In this document: positions 33,065 to 41,003 of the stretch, one piece after another
Layout: every line of letters begins with the position of its first letter
How positions within the stretch are numbered: position 1 is the first letter of the stretch
Source of the DNA: JALYZC01 sp963725645
GTDB lineage: Bacteria > Actinomycetota > Thermoleophilia > Solirubrobacterales > Solirubrobacteraceae
Reading direction: 5' to 3'
Length of the DNA: 64,000 bases
Assembly: GCA_963725645.1 (NCBI GenBank)
Contig: CAVRZD010000002.1
Location: 1,116,001-1,180,000, forward strand
Notes under the pieces: model-generated
Told to the model about the DNA's origin: nothing
The model's database searches: none
Seen by the model: only the letters and a program-made list of their open reading frames with translations
Program-made: the position numbers and the translations under genes

Positions 33065-34261
33065 TCAGTGGGGCGCGCCCGTCGGGGCGTCGAGCTCGAC
33101 CGTGACGGCGACGTCGATACCGTCGTCGTCGTCGGTGCCGCGCTCCGCGCCCAGCTGTTCGCTCGCCAGGAACGTCGAGACCCAGCGCGCCGCGATCTTG
33201 CTCGGCGGCCACCAGAGCGAGGTCTCGCTGATCGTCGAGGTCTCGCCGGCGCCGCCGTGGACGGCGTGGCGCAGGAAGCGCGAGCCGGGGCCCGTGAGGA
33301 GGCGGCCGCGCAGGACCGGCTTGAACGGTTGCGGCTTGACGCGGGCGCCGAGGTCGGCGGCGATGGCCATTGCCACGGCGTCGGCCTGCTGGGCGGCGAT
33401 GCCGCCCTGCTTGATCGGGAACGCGGTGGCATCGCCGGCGGCGTAGACGTGTCCCGATCCCCACACTCGCCCGTGCTCGTCGATCTCGAGGAATCCGTCC
33501 CGGTTGCACGGCAGCCCGGTGATGTGCGGTCCCGCGGGTACCGGGAGTGCGACGACCCGATCCACGGGCCACAGCCCTCCGGGGACGACCCGCAGGTTCT
33601 GGCCTTCGATGGCCGACGGGTACCCCTTGACCCACTCGATCCCGGCCTGCTCGAGCAGCTCGGCGACGGCGCGGCTGGCGGTGTCGCCGAAGAGCCCGAG
33701 CGGCGATTCCTCGGGGGTGAAGATCCGCAGCTCGGGCGGCGTCGTCCACTCGCGCGTGTGCGCGGCCGTGAGAAGCGCCAGCTCGTAGGCGGGAAGCGTC
33801 CAGGACACACCGCCGGGCGCGGCGAACGCGAGCCGGTGGATCGTGCCCTCGTGGACCTCCGAGAGCACGTGCTCGAAGGCGGGCGCGTCCTTCGCGCCGG
33901 TGAAGGTCAGGGCGCCGGGGAGCGCCTCGCGGGCGCGGGCGCCGACCGCGACGACCAGCGTGTCGAACGGGAGCTCCGACCCGGTGACCGTGTGGGCGAC
34001 GTCGCGCCCGAGGTCGACCTCGTGCAGCTCGCCGCGGTGCAGGGTGGCGTCGAGACGCTCGGCGATCTGTCCGAGATCGAAGCGGGGAGGGGCGAGCGAC
34101 GAGAACGGCGCCGTGACCGCCGCGGGGCGGTAGACGAGGTCCGGCTCGGGGGCGAGCAGGGCGAGGTCGACACGGTCCTGCGCGAGCTCGCGCAGGCCGA
34201 TCATCGTCTCCAGCGCGGCGATGCCGCCGCCGGCGATCAGGACGCGATGGGGCGAGGGCAT
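33065..34261 (-). CDS. FAD-dependent oxidoreductase, paralog 1 of 3
   Basis: A 398-residue flavoprotein (start ATG 34259-34261, MPSPHRVLIAGGGIAALE). It has one clear N-terminal dinucleotide fold (LIAGGGIAALETM), an FVYRP-like LVYRPAAVTAPFS, LVVAVGARAREALPGA, and the C-terminal FAD loop VYAAGDATAFPIKQGGIAAQQADAVA. The end has FKPVLRGRLLTGPGSRFLRHA and LWWPPSKIAARWV. The expected second GxGxxG for NAD(P) is not evident: AAPGGVSWTLPAYELALL stands there, reminiscent of SQR/FCSD relatives, but catalytic Cys are absent. It leads the FAD-USP'-ZIP-tail unit. Confidence 0.85.
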   Translation of the reverse strand: MPSPHRVLIAGGGIAALETMIGLRELAQDRVDLALLAPEPDLVYRPAAVTAPFSSLAPPRFDLGQIAERLDATLHRGELHEVDLGRDVAHTVTGSELPFDTLVVAVGARAREALPGALTFTGAKDAPAFEHVLSEVHEGTIHRLAFAAPGGVSWTLPAYELALLTAAHTREWTTPPELRIFTPEESPLGLFGDTASRAVAELLEQAGIEWVKGYPSAIEGQNLRVVPGGLWPVDRVVALPVPAGPHITGLPCNRDGFLEIDEHGRVWGSGHVYAAGDATAFPIKQGGIAAQQADAVAMAIAADLGARVKPQPFKPVLRGRLLTGPGSRFLRHAVHGGAGETSTISETSLWWPPSKIAARWVSTFLASEQLGAERGTDDDDGIDVAVTVELDAPTGAPH

Positions 34262-34292
34262 GGCGGGGACGCTAATCGCGGGCGCATACGGT

Positions 34293-34334
34293 GCCATCGG
34301 GGGCTTGTCGCCTCCCGGCTGCGGCCAAGTACGG
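34293..34334 (-). promoter_or_regulatory. Bipartite regulon element upstream of FAD oxidoreductase 1
   Basis: Read on the minus strand: box 1 CCGTACTTGGCCGCAG starts at 34334 and box 2 GATGGC starts at 34298, 36 nt later. Box 1 begins 73 nt before the start codon. Box 1 has two or three differences from the consensus. Position and spacing match the other sites. Confidence 0.55.
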
Positions 34335-34348
34335 AGCGCCGGCGGGGG

Positions 34349-35593
34349 TCACGGCACCGACAGCACGCCGAGTGCCACGACCGACACCGCGATCAGGCCG
34401 ATCGCGACGGCGGTGACGGCGCGCTCGGCGGTCCCCAGGCGGTGCTCGCCCATCACCGCCTCGTCCGACGCGAGCCGCCGCATGAACGGGAGGATCGCGA
34501 GCAACAGCACGGCGTTGAGCGCCTGGGAGAGGAACAGGATCGGCACGAGCGGCGCGCCGGGGATCAGCACGATCGCCGTCGCCACGACGACCGCGGCGCC
34601 GAACGCGATATAGAAGTGGGGAGCGGCGCGGAAGGGATCGTCGAGGTCGGCGGGGCGGCCGATGCCCTCGGCGACCGAGTACGCGGTCGACAGCGGGACC
34701 ACCGCGGCGGCGAGGAGGGCGGCGCCGATGAAGCCGAAGCCGAACAGCGTCGATGCGAGCTCGCCCGCCAGCGGGCGGAGCGCCTCGGCGGCGTCGCCGG
34801 CGTCGTTGATGTGGATGCCGCGGCGGTGGAGCGTGGCCGCGCTCGCGACCACGACGAACAGCCCGATGACGCCGGTCATGACGGCCCCCAGGACGACGTC
34901 GACGCGCTCGTATCGAAGATCGGAGACCGCGAGGCGCTTGTCGACGACGTAGGACTGCATGAACGCGATTCCCCACGGCGCGAGCGTGGTGCCGATCGTG
35001 GCCGCGATGGCGAGCACCGCGTCCCGCGTGAGCGGCATGCTCGGCACGACCGTGCCGCGCAGCGCCTCGTCCCAGTGCGGATGCGCGAGGAAGCCCGAGA
35101 CGAAGTAGGCGACGAACACGGCGCTGAGCGCGAGCAGCACGTGCTCGACGCGGTGGAAGGATCCCCGCAGGACGAGCAGGCTGACGGCGACGGCGGCGAT
35201 CGGCACGCTCGCGTAGCGGCTGACGCCGCCGAGCAGCTCCATTCCGGCCGCCACGCCCGCGAACTCGGCGCACAGGGTGCCGATGTTGGCGACGACCAGC
35301 GCGCTCAGCGGGAGCGCCGTCACGCGGGGACCGTGGCGCTCGCGCATGAGCGCGATGAGCCCACGCCCCGTGACGAGCCCGGTTCGGGCTGCGAGCTCGT
35401 GGAAGACGATCAGCGCGGCGGTGGAGACCGCCAGGACCCACAGCAGCCGGTACCCGTAATCGGCGCCGAGGATCGAGTAGGTCGTGATCCCGGCCGGGTC
35501 GTCGTCGGAGAGCCCGGCGAGGATGCCCGGCCCCGCGACCGCGGCGAGCGCCAGCAGGGAGCCCCGGCGGGCACGGCGCCGGTGCCTCGCCAA
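34349..35593 (-). CDS. Nramp-related divalent-metal transporter with atypical metal-site motifs
   Basis: A 414-residue membrane protein with about eleven helices. TM1 has GILAGLSDDDPAGITTYS where classical Nramp has DPGN. The TM6 region reads AATIGTTLAPWGIAFMQS where Nramp has the Met-Pro-His motif. These substitutions resemble the Nramp-related Mg2+ transporter branch. VDKRLAVSDLRYERVD after TM6 and NDAGDAAEALRPL before TM7 fit that group. Start appears to be TTG at 35591-35593. It is separated from FAD oxidoreductase 1 by the element at 34293-34334. Confidence 0.83.
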   Translation of the reverse strand: MARHRRRARRGSLLALAAVAGPGILAGLSDDDPAGITTYSILGADYGYRLLWVLAVSTAALIVFHELAARTGLVTGRGLIALMRERHGPRVTALPLSALVVANIGTLCAEFAGVAAGMELLGGVSRYASVPIAAVAVSLLVLRGSFHRVEHVLLALSAVFVAYFVSGFLAHPHWDEALRGTVVPSMPLTRDAVLAIAATIGTTLAPWGIAFMQSYVVDKRLAVSDLRYERVDVVLGAVMTGVIGLFVVVASAATLHRRGIHINDAGDAAEALRPLAGELASTLFGFGFIGAALLAAAVVPLSTAYSVAEGIGRPADLDDPFRAAPHFYIAFGAAVVVATAIVLIPGAPLVPILFLSQALNAVLLLAILPFMRRLASDEAVMGEHRLGTAERAVTAVAIGLIAVSVVALGVLSVP

Positions 35594-35660
35594 CCGGTGG
35601 TGTGGCGCGCGCCCGACCGGCGGGCGCTGGGCCAGCGGCTCGGCTATGGCCGCGCCGGCG

Positions 35661-36116
35661 TCATTCCGTCGCCGGCTCGACGAGGACCGGGCAGTGCGCC
35701 TCGTGCAGCACGCCGTTGGAGGTGCTGCCGAGAAGCTTGACGCCCACCGCCGAGATCCCGCGTCCCCCGACGACGATCACGCCGGCATCGAGCTCGTCTG
35801 CCACAGCGACCAGCGTCGAGGCGATCCGGCCGCGGCTGCGCTCCGCCCGCGGCTCGGCGTCCAGTCCGGCGGCGCGGGCCAGCTCGGCGCCCCGCGCCGC
35901 GACTCGGGCGGCCTCCTCCTCGGCCGCTGTGTCGAGCTCGGCGGCGGACGGGCCGATCACGCTCAGGTAGGCGTGGATCGGGTGCGTCGCCCCGGGCGGG
36001 GGCACCGGCTCCCACACGGTCGCGACCACGGCGGGGCCGTCGAGCAGGCGCGCGGCGGCGGAGATCGCCGCCTGGGCGGACGCGGAGCCGTCGTAGCAGA
36101 GGAGGCTGCGGGGCAC
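35661..36116 (-). CDS. Universal stress protein, single domain
   Basis: A 151-residue USP (GTG 36114-36116: VPRSLLCYDGSASAQAAISAAARLL). The ATP-binding signature is VIVVGGRGISAVGVKLLGSTSNGVLHEAHCPVLV. Its beta-1 Asp is in CYDGS. An in-frame TTG at 36128 would add four residues. It is divergent from FAD oxidoreductase 2. USPs of this type bind ATP or AMP and accumulate under hypoxia and energy stress. Confidence 0.87.
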   Translation of the reverse strand: MPRSLLCYDGSASAQAAISAAARLLDGPAVVATVWEPVPPPGATHPIHAYLSVIGPSAAELDTAAEEEAARVAARGAELARAAGLDAEPRAERSRGRIASTLVAVADELDAGVIVVGGRGISAVGVKLLGSTSNGVLHEAHCPVLVEPATE

Positions 36117-36151
36117 GTTCGGATTCAAGGTGGGGTGGGCACATGCGCCAT

Positions 36152-36193
36152 CCGTAGTCTTCCGCAGGGTCCTCGGCGCTTGCTCCGGATGGC
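36152..36193 (+). promoter_or_regulatory. Bipartite regulon element upstream of FAD oxidoreductase 2
   Basis: Box 1 CCGTAGTCTTCCGCAG at 36152 and box 2 GATGGC at 36188, 36 nt later; 70 nt from the preferred ATG. An in-frame ATG at 36189 falls inside box 2, which argues for the later start at 36222. Confidence 0.6.
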
Positions 36194-36221
36194 AGCAGGG
36201 ACTCGGTTGCGGCAGGATCTC

Positions 36222-37469
36222 ATGGTGATGAGCGGTGGATCCACCAGTGAGGCCCCGCGACGGGTCCTCATCGCGGGGGGCGGCGTTGCGGCGCTGGAGA
36301 CGATGCTCGCCCTGCAGGCGCGCGCCGGAAGCCGGGCGTCGGCCACGCTGATCGCGCCCGACACCGAGTTCGCGTACCGGCCGCTGTCCACCGGCGAGCC
36401 GTTCGCCCTCACCGAGGCGCAGCGCTATTCGCTGGCCGACCTGACCGCGGAGCACGGCGCCGAGCTGATCTCGGATGCGCTTGCGTCCGTCGATCCGGCG
36501 GCCGGCACGGCGGCGACCCGGGACGGCAAGACGCTGAGCTTCGACGACCTCGTCGTCGCCCTCGGCGCGACCGGGCACGAAGCGTTTCCCGAGGCGCTCA
36601 CGTTCCACGACCAGCGCGACGTGCCCGGCTACCGCGACCTGCTCGATCGCGTCGCCGCGGGCGACGTTCGCCGCCTTGCGTTCCTCGTTCCGAGCGGCAT
36701 CGTCTGGCCGTTCCCGCTCTACGAGCTCGCCATCCTCACCGCCGACTTCGCGCGCGAGCGCAGCCTCGACGTCGAGCTCACGCTCGTGACTCCGGCCAGC
36801 GCTCCGCTCGCGCTGTTCGGCACCGCCGCGAGCCAGGCCATGAAGGACATGCTCGACCAGCGCGGGATCGCCGTGCAGGCCGGCAGCCGGGCGAACATCG
36901 TCGCGGCCGACCGCGCGCTCCTGGAGCCCGACGGCCAGATGGTCCACGCCGACCGCTTCGTGGCCATCCCGCGCCTCCACGGCCCCCGGCTCGCCGGCCT
37001 CCCGCACGACGCGGACGGGTTCATCCCGGTCGACGAGCGCGGCCGCGTCGAGGGCGTGGACGGCGTATACGCCGCGGGCGACTGCACGAGCTTCCCCTTC
37101 AAGCAGGGCGGCCTCGCGGCCCAGCAGGCCGACGCCGTGGCCGACTCCATCGCAGCGGATCTCGGCGTGGTCGAGAACCCGATGCCGTTTCGCCCGGTCC
37201 TGCGCGGCATGCTCCTGACGGGCGAGGGACCGCGCTTCCTGCGCACCGAGGGGCGGGACGGCCACAGTCTGGGAACGGTCGCCGACCAGGCGTTGTGGTG
37301 GCCGCCGACGAAGATCGCCGGCCGCTACCTCGCTCCCGCGCTGGGCGCCGCCGATTTCGAAGCGCAGCTCAAGGAGATTGACGACTTGCACGGCGCGGTC
37401 ACGATCGAGGTGCCGCTCGACCACGCCCCGGTCGACCGCCTGGTCGACCTACCCTCACACGGCCTCTGA
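36222..37469 (+). CDS. FAD-dependent oxidoreductase, paralog 2 of 3
   Basis: A 415-residue flavoprotein, start ATG 36222 preceded by AGGA; ATG 36228 is also possible. Same architecture as paralog 1: RVLIAGGGVAALETML, FAYRPLSTGEPFAL, LVVALGATGHEAFPEAL, GVYAAGDCTSFPFKQGGLAAQQADAVAD, FRPVLRGMLLTGEGPRFLRTE and ALWWPPTKIAGRYLAP. The central region lacks a second GxGxxG. The stop is 12 bp before the response-regulator gene, so the regulator is probably co-transcribed with this enzyme. Confidence 0.86.
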   Translation: MVMSGGSTSEAPRRVLIAGGGVAALETMLALQARAGSRASATLIAPDTEFAYRPLSTGEPFALTEAQRYSLADLTAEHGAELISDALASVDPAAGTAATRDGKTLSFDDLVVALGATGHEAFPEALTFHDQRDVPGYRDLLDRVAAGDVRRLAFLVPSGIVWPFPLYELAILTADFARERSLDVELTLVTPASAPLALFGTAASQAMKDMLDQRGIAVQAGSRANIVAADRALLEPDGQMVHADRFVAIPRLHGPRLAGLPHDADGFIPVDERGRVEGVDGVYAAGDCTSFPFKQGGLAAQQADAVADSIAADLGVVENPMPFRPVLRGMLLTGEGPRFLRTEGRDGHSLGTVADQALWWPPTKIAGRYLAPALGAADFEAQLKEIDDLHGAVTIEVPLDHAPVDRLVDLPSHGL

Positions 37470-37481
37470 ATCCCTGCTGCG

Positions 37482-38129
37482 ATGACCGAGCCCAAGAAGA
37501 TCGTCCTGGCCGACGACCACGTCGTGGTCCGACGCGGCCTGCGGATGCTGCTCGACAGCGAGCCCGACTTCGAGGTCGTGGCCGAGGCCGGGACGATGGA
37601 CGACGCCACTCGCTACGTGCGCGCGCACCGGCCGGCCGTGCTCGTACTCGACCTCAACATGCCGGGCTCCTCGAGCCTCGAGGCGATCCCCTCGCTGCGC
37701 GACACGGTGCCGGAGACGCAGATCGTCGTCCTCACCATGCAGAACGACCCAGCGTTCGCCCGCGAGGCGCTGCGCAACGGCGCGCTCGGCTACGTGCTCA
37801 AGGAGTCGGCCGACGACGAGCTCGTGAACGCCGTGCGGATGGCCGCCGACGGCCGGACCTACCTCAACCCCGAGCTGGGCGCCAAGGTGGCGGCCGCCCC
37901 GCCCGAGCCGGCCGGGCCGCCCGACGACCTCACCGAGCGCGAGGTCGAGGTCCTGCGCCTGATCGCGCTCGGGCACACCAACACCGAGATCGGCGAGCAG
38001 CTCTACCTCAGCGTGCGCACCGTCGAGTCCCACCGCGCCCACATCCAGCAGAAGATCCGGCGCTCCAGCCGCGCGGAGCTCGTGCGCTACGCGATCGAGC
38101 ACGGCCTGGTCGAGCTCGACCCTCAGTAG
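37482..38129 (+). CDS. NarL/DevR-type response regulator
   Basis: A 215-residue regulator. The receiver domain has DDH (11-13), Asp57 in VLVLDLNMPGSSSLE, Thr in VVLTM and Lys in YVLKESADDEL. The C-terminal LuxR HTH (about 150-215) has LTEREVEVLRLIALGHTNTEIGEQLYLSVRTVESHRAHIQQKI. Orthologs in mycobacteria (DevR/DosR) control dormancy genes from GAF kinases. The dual-GAF kinase at 41004 is the natural partner, although three more genes and a convergent FAD gene lie between. Confidence 0.9.
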   Translation: MTEPKKIVLADDHVVVRRGLRMLLDSEPDFEVVAEAGTMDDATRYVRAHRPAVLVLDLNMPGSSSLEAIPSLRDTVPETQIVVLTMQNDPAFAREALRNGALGYVLKESADDELVNAVRMAADGRTYLNPELGAKVAAAPPEPAGPPDDLTEREVEVLRLIALGHTNTEIGEQLYLSVRTVESHRAHIQQKIRRSSRAELVRYAIEHGLVELDPQ

Positions 38130-38166
38130 TTCTCCCCGACGAACGCGGGTAACGCGGACCGATGGC
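38124..38166 (+). promoter_or_regulatory. Bipartite regulon element upstream of the CBS-CBS-USP operon
   Basis: Box 1 CAGTAGTTCTCCCCGA at 38124 and box 2 GATGGC at 38161, 37 nt later. The TAG of box 1 is the stop codon of the response-regulator gene. Box 2 contains the ATG at 38162, so the ATG at 38198 (74 nt from box 1) is the more likely translation start. Confidence 0.6.
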
Positions 38167-38197
38167 GGTGACGGCCGGCCGTCGTAGGGTCGTGGCC

Positions 38198-38575
38198 ATG
38201 ACCGCCGCCGACGTCATGCGTCCCGCCCCCATTCCCGTCCCCGTCCACACCTCGCTGGCCGAGTTCCTCCGCGAGCGCTACGACTACCGGCACCACTGGT
38301 ACCCGGTGCTCGACTCGGGACGACCAATCGGGCTCCTGCACGCCGCCGACGTCGAGCGGGTGGCGCCCAACGAGCTCGGGCGCCGGACGGTCGGCGCGGA
38401 GGCGCGGCGGCCCCCGGAGGTGGCCATCGTCGACGCTCGTAGCGAGCTGAGCGCCGTCCTCGGCGAGCTCGACGCTGCCGGCGCGGAGGAGGCGCTCGTT
38501 CTCGACCATCATCTGCCGGTCGGCATCCTGCTCGCCGGCGAGGCCCGCGCGCGACTGGAGGGGACAACTCGATGA
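38198..38575 (+). CDS. CBS-domain protein A
   Basis: A 125-residue pair of CBS motifs: MTAADVMRPAPIPVPVHTSLAEFL...HWYPVLDSGRPIGLLHAADVER, and EARRPPEVAIVDARSELSAVLGEL...EEALVLDHHLPVGILLAGEA. CBS pairs bind adenine nucleotides. The likely role is an energy sensor, comparable to hypoxic response protein Hrp1 in mycobacteria. The start at 38198 is preferred over ATG 38162, which lies in the upstream element. The end overlaps the next ATG (ATGA). Confidence 0.83.
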   Translation: MTAADVMRPAPIPVPVHTSLAEFLRERYDYRHHWYPVLDSGRPIGLLHAADVERVAPNELGRRTVGAEARRPPEVAIVDARSELSAVLGELDAAGAEEALVLDHHLPVGILLAGEARARLEGTTR

Positions 38576-39015
38576 CGCCGATGCTCACCAAGCCGCACCG
38601 CCGCGCGGCGGACCACCTTCCCTCGGCCGACCCGATGGACTACGAGGTGCGGCACATCATGACCCCCGGCGTCGTGACGATCGTCGAGGACGCATCGCTG
38701 GTTCAGGTCTACCGGGCGCTCATGGCCCACCGCGTCCACTCCGTGCTCGTCCTGGGCGCCCACGCAGGGCGGCCGCTCGGCTGGGTCACCGCGCACGGCC
38801 TGCTGGGTTGGGTCGATGGGGACGCGAGCCTCGCCGTCGCTCGCGATGCGATCACCGAGGCACCCACGACGATCTCGCCGAGCGCGACCGCGCGGGACGC
38901 GCTCGTCGCCCTGAGCCAGCCGATGACCCAGCAGCTGCTGGTCGCGGCCGCTCCCGACCGCCTTCCCGAGGGCGTCGTCAGCGCGCTCGACCTCGTCGCC
39001 GCCTCAGGGAGCTGA
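38572..39015 (+). CDS. CBS-domain protein B
   Basis: A 147-residue CBS pair: YEVRHIMTPGVVTIVEDASLVQVYRALMAHRVHSVLVLGAHAG and DAITEAPTTISPSATARDALVALSQPMTQQLLVAAA. GGAGGGG precedes the ATG, which overlaps the stop of CBS protein A. Two adjacent CBS genes followed by a USP gene give a compact nucleotide-sensing operon. Confidence 0.85.
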   Translation: MTPMLTKPHRRAADHLPSADPMDYEVRHIMTPGVVTIVEDASLVQVYRALMAHRVHSVLVLGAHAGRPLGWVTAHGLLGWVDGDASLAVARDAITEAPTTISPSATARDALVALSQPMTQQLLVAAAPDRLPEGVVSALDLVAASGS

Positions 39016-39020
39016 GGCGC

Positions 39021-39482
39021 ATGGGCGACACGGAGGCGAGCGCGGGACCCACGATCGTCGTGGGCTACGACGGGTCCGACCCCGCCCGCGCCGCGGTGAC
39101 GCTCGCGGCCCGACGGGCGAGCAAGGACGGCCGCCTCGTCATCGTGCACTCGTACGGGCTGCCCCCGGACTTCCTCGGCTTCCCCAACTACGACCGCCTG
39201 CTGACCGACCGCCAGGCCCACGGCCGGGCCGTGCTCGACGACCTCCTGCTCGAGGGCAACGACGAGGTGGCCGACGTCGAGTACGAGATCGAGCTGCTCG
39301 GTGGCCCGCCGGCGCAGGTCATCGTGGACGTCGCCCGCGTCCACGACGCCGACGAGATCGTGCTCGGGACCCGTGGGCTCAGCCGGGCCCGTGCGGCGCT
39401 CGGCAGCGTCTCCCACGAGGTTATCCATCTGTCCGACCGGCCCGTGACCGTCGTTCCCGCGCGCAATCGACCGGACGACTGA
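39021..39482 (+). CDS. Universal stress protein, single domain
   Basis: A 153-residue USP. It has TIVVGYDGSDPARAAVTLAARRA and the ATP loop EIVLGTRGLSRARAALGSVSHEVIHLSDRPVTVVP. ATG 39021 is 5 bp after the CBS-B stop and looks co-transcribed with the CBS pair. The following 166 bp to the convergent FAD gene contain no convincing gene. Confidence 0.9.
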   Translation: MGDTEASAGPTIVVGYDGSDPARAAVTLAARRASKDGRLVIVHSYGLPPDFLGFPNYDRLLTDRQAHGRAVLDDLLLEGNDEVADVEYEIELLGGPPAQVIVDVARVHDADEIVLGTRGLSRARAALGSVSHEVIHLSDRPVTVVPARNRPDD

Positions 39483-39648
39483 CGGCCGCCGGCGCCCCCG
39501 CGCGTGGTGACGGAACGCGATCGCCCGAGACGGGCGGGTCGCTGAGCGCGCAGGCGTGACGAGACGCGCGAGGCCCGGGTCATCGTGCAGCTCCGGGCCG
39601 CCGGCTTCCTGCGCGGCCGCGGCCGGCGTGACCGCCGCCGCCGCAGGA

Positions 39649-40866
39649 CTAGAGGAGTGCCGAGGTCGCCGCCGCCGCGACCGGCACGGCGCCGCTGCGT
39701 CGCTCGGCGTCGGGGCGCAGCTCGGGCGTGCGCGGTGCGCCGGCCCGGGCATGGAGATAGGGGGAGAGGTAGCGGCCGGCGATCTTGCTCGGCGGCCACC
39801 AGAGCGACCAGGCGCGGGGCGCCATGCCGTCGGCCTCCGCCACGTCGGCCTGGAGGTACGCCGCCGCCTCGTCGGTGAGCAGGACGCCGCGGAGGACCGG
39901 GCGGAACGGTCGCGGAGCGATCGGGAACCCGAGGTCGGCGAGGATGGCCTCCACCGCCACGTCCGCCTGCTGGGTGGCGATGCCGCCCTGCTTGATGCGG
40001 AAGGCGCTGCCATCCCCGGCGGCGAAGATCGCCGGGCGGCCGGGAACGCGCATGTGGTCGTCGATCGGGATGAAGCCCTGCTGCGTGAAGGGGAGACCGC
40101 GAAACGTGCGCCCCTCGAGCCGCTGCAGCGCCACGACGTGGTCGACCGGGAGACGCGCGCCCGAGGCGAGCCGCAGCCACGAATCGCTGAAGTCCACGGC
40201 TGTCGTGCCGGTGATGAGGCCGACGCCGTGGGCTGAGAGCCGCTCGCGCAGCAGGCCGCTCGCCTCAGGGCCGAAGGCCTGCAGGGGCTCGTCCTCCGCG
40301 GTGACCACGACCAGCTCCAGCGGCCCCCTCGCGACCTCCCGCGCCCGCGCGGCCGTCAGCAGCGCGAGCTCGTACAGGGGCAGCGACCAGTGGGCGTCGG
40401 GCGGCGGCGCGAACGCGATCCGGCGGGTGCGCCCGGCGGCGACGTCGTCGAGCATGGCGCGAAACGCCCGGTGGGCGTCGTCGGCGGGGAACGGAAGCGC
40501 GCCGGGAAGCCATTGGATCGCGTGGGCGCCCGCCGCCATCAGGAGTCTCGTGTAGGGCACGTTTGCGCCATCGGCGGTGCGCACGCAACTGCGATCCGCG
40601 TCCACGCGCGCGACTCCGGCGCGGTGGAGCGTCACGTCCTGGTCGGCGGCGAAGCGCGCGAGCTCGAGCCGCCACACATTGCCACGCTCGAAGGCCTCGA
40701 GCACTGCGAGCGGCCGGTACTCGAAGTGCGAGACGGGCGTGACCATCGTGATGGCCAGGCTGTCGCCGGCCAGCACCCGCAGCGCGAGGACCGCCTCGAG
40801 CGCCGCCGGGCCGCCGCCCGCCACGACCACGTGGGGTGCATCGGTCGGTTGAGCGGGGACAGGCAT
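39649..40866 (-). CDS. FAD-dependent oxidoreductase, paralog 3 of 3
   Basis: A 405-residue flavoprotein (start ATG 40864-40866, MPVPAQPTDAPHVVVAGGGPAALEAVLAL). Shared motifs with the other two are FEYRPLAVLEAF, LLMAAGAHAIQWLPGAL, IFAAGDGSAFRIKQGGIATQQADVAVE, FRPVLRGVLLTDEAAAYLQADV and LWWPPSKIAGRYLSPYL. An Ala-rich tail ends the protein. It is divergent from the GAF kinase. No second Rossmann motif and no redox Cys pair. Confidence 0.86.
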   Translation of the reverse strand: MPVPAQPTDAPHVVVAGGGPAALEAVLALRVLAGDSLAITMVTPVSHFEYRPLAVLEAFERGNVWRLELARFAADQDVTLHRAGVARVDADRSCVRTADGANVPYTRLLMAAGAHAIQWLPGALPFPADDAHRAFRAMLDDVAAGRTRRIAFAPPPDAHWSLPLYELALLTAARAREVARGPLELVVVTAEDEPLQAFGPEASGLLRERLSAHGVGLITGTTAVDFSDSWLRLASGARLPVDHVVALQRLEGRTFRGLPFTQQGFIPIDDHMRVPGRPAIFAAGDGSAFRIKQGGIATQQADVAVEAILADLGFPIAPRPFRPVLRGVLLTDEAAAYLQADVAEADGMAPRAWSLWWPPSKIAGRYLSPYLHARAGAPRTPELRPDAERRSGAVPVAAAATSALL

Positions 40867-40899
40867 CGTGGATGAATCGTGCCCGACGGCGGTCGCGGC

Positions 40900-40941
40900 G
40901 GCATCCGGCCCGGCCCGCATCCGACCTGCGGGCTTCTGCGG
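40900..40941 (-). promoter_or_regulatory. Possible degenerate bipartite element upstream of FAD oxidoreductase 3
   Basis: On the minus strand a poor box 1 (CCGCAGAAGCCCGCAG from 40941) is followed exactly 36 nt later by GATGCC (from 40905), 75 nt before the start codon. Position and spacing match the other two FAD paralogs, but box 1 is weak. Confidence 0.35.
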
Positions 40942-41003
40942 ATCAGCTTCACCGCGGCGTCGCTGGCAAACCGGGCGAGAAGCGGTACGTTTTCCCTGGT
41001 CGG

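Noticed and set aside
39483..39648. Possible small gene between the USP and FAD oxidoreductase 3
   Set aside because: Only Arg/Gly/Ala-rich short frames without ribosome-binding sites; treated as intergenic between converging genes.
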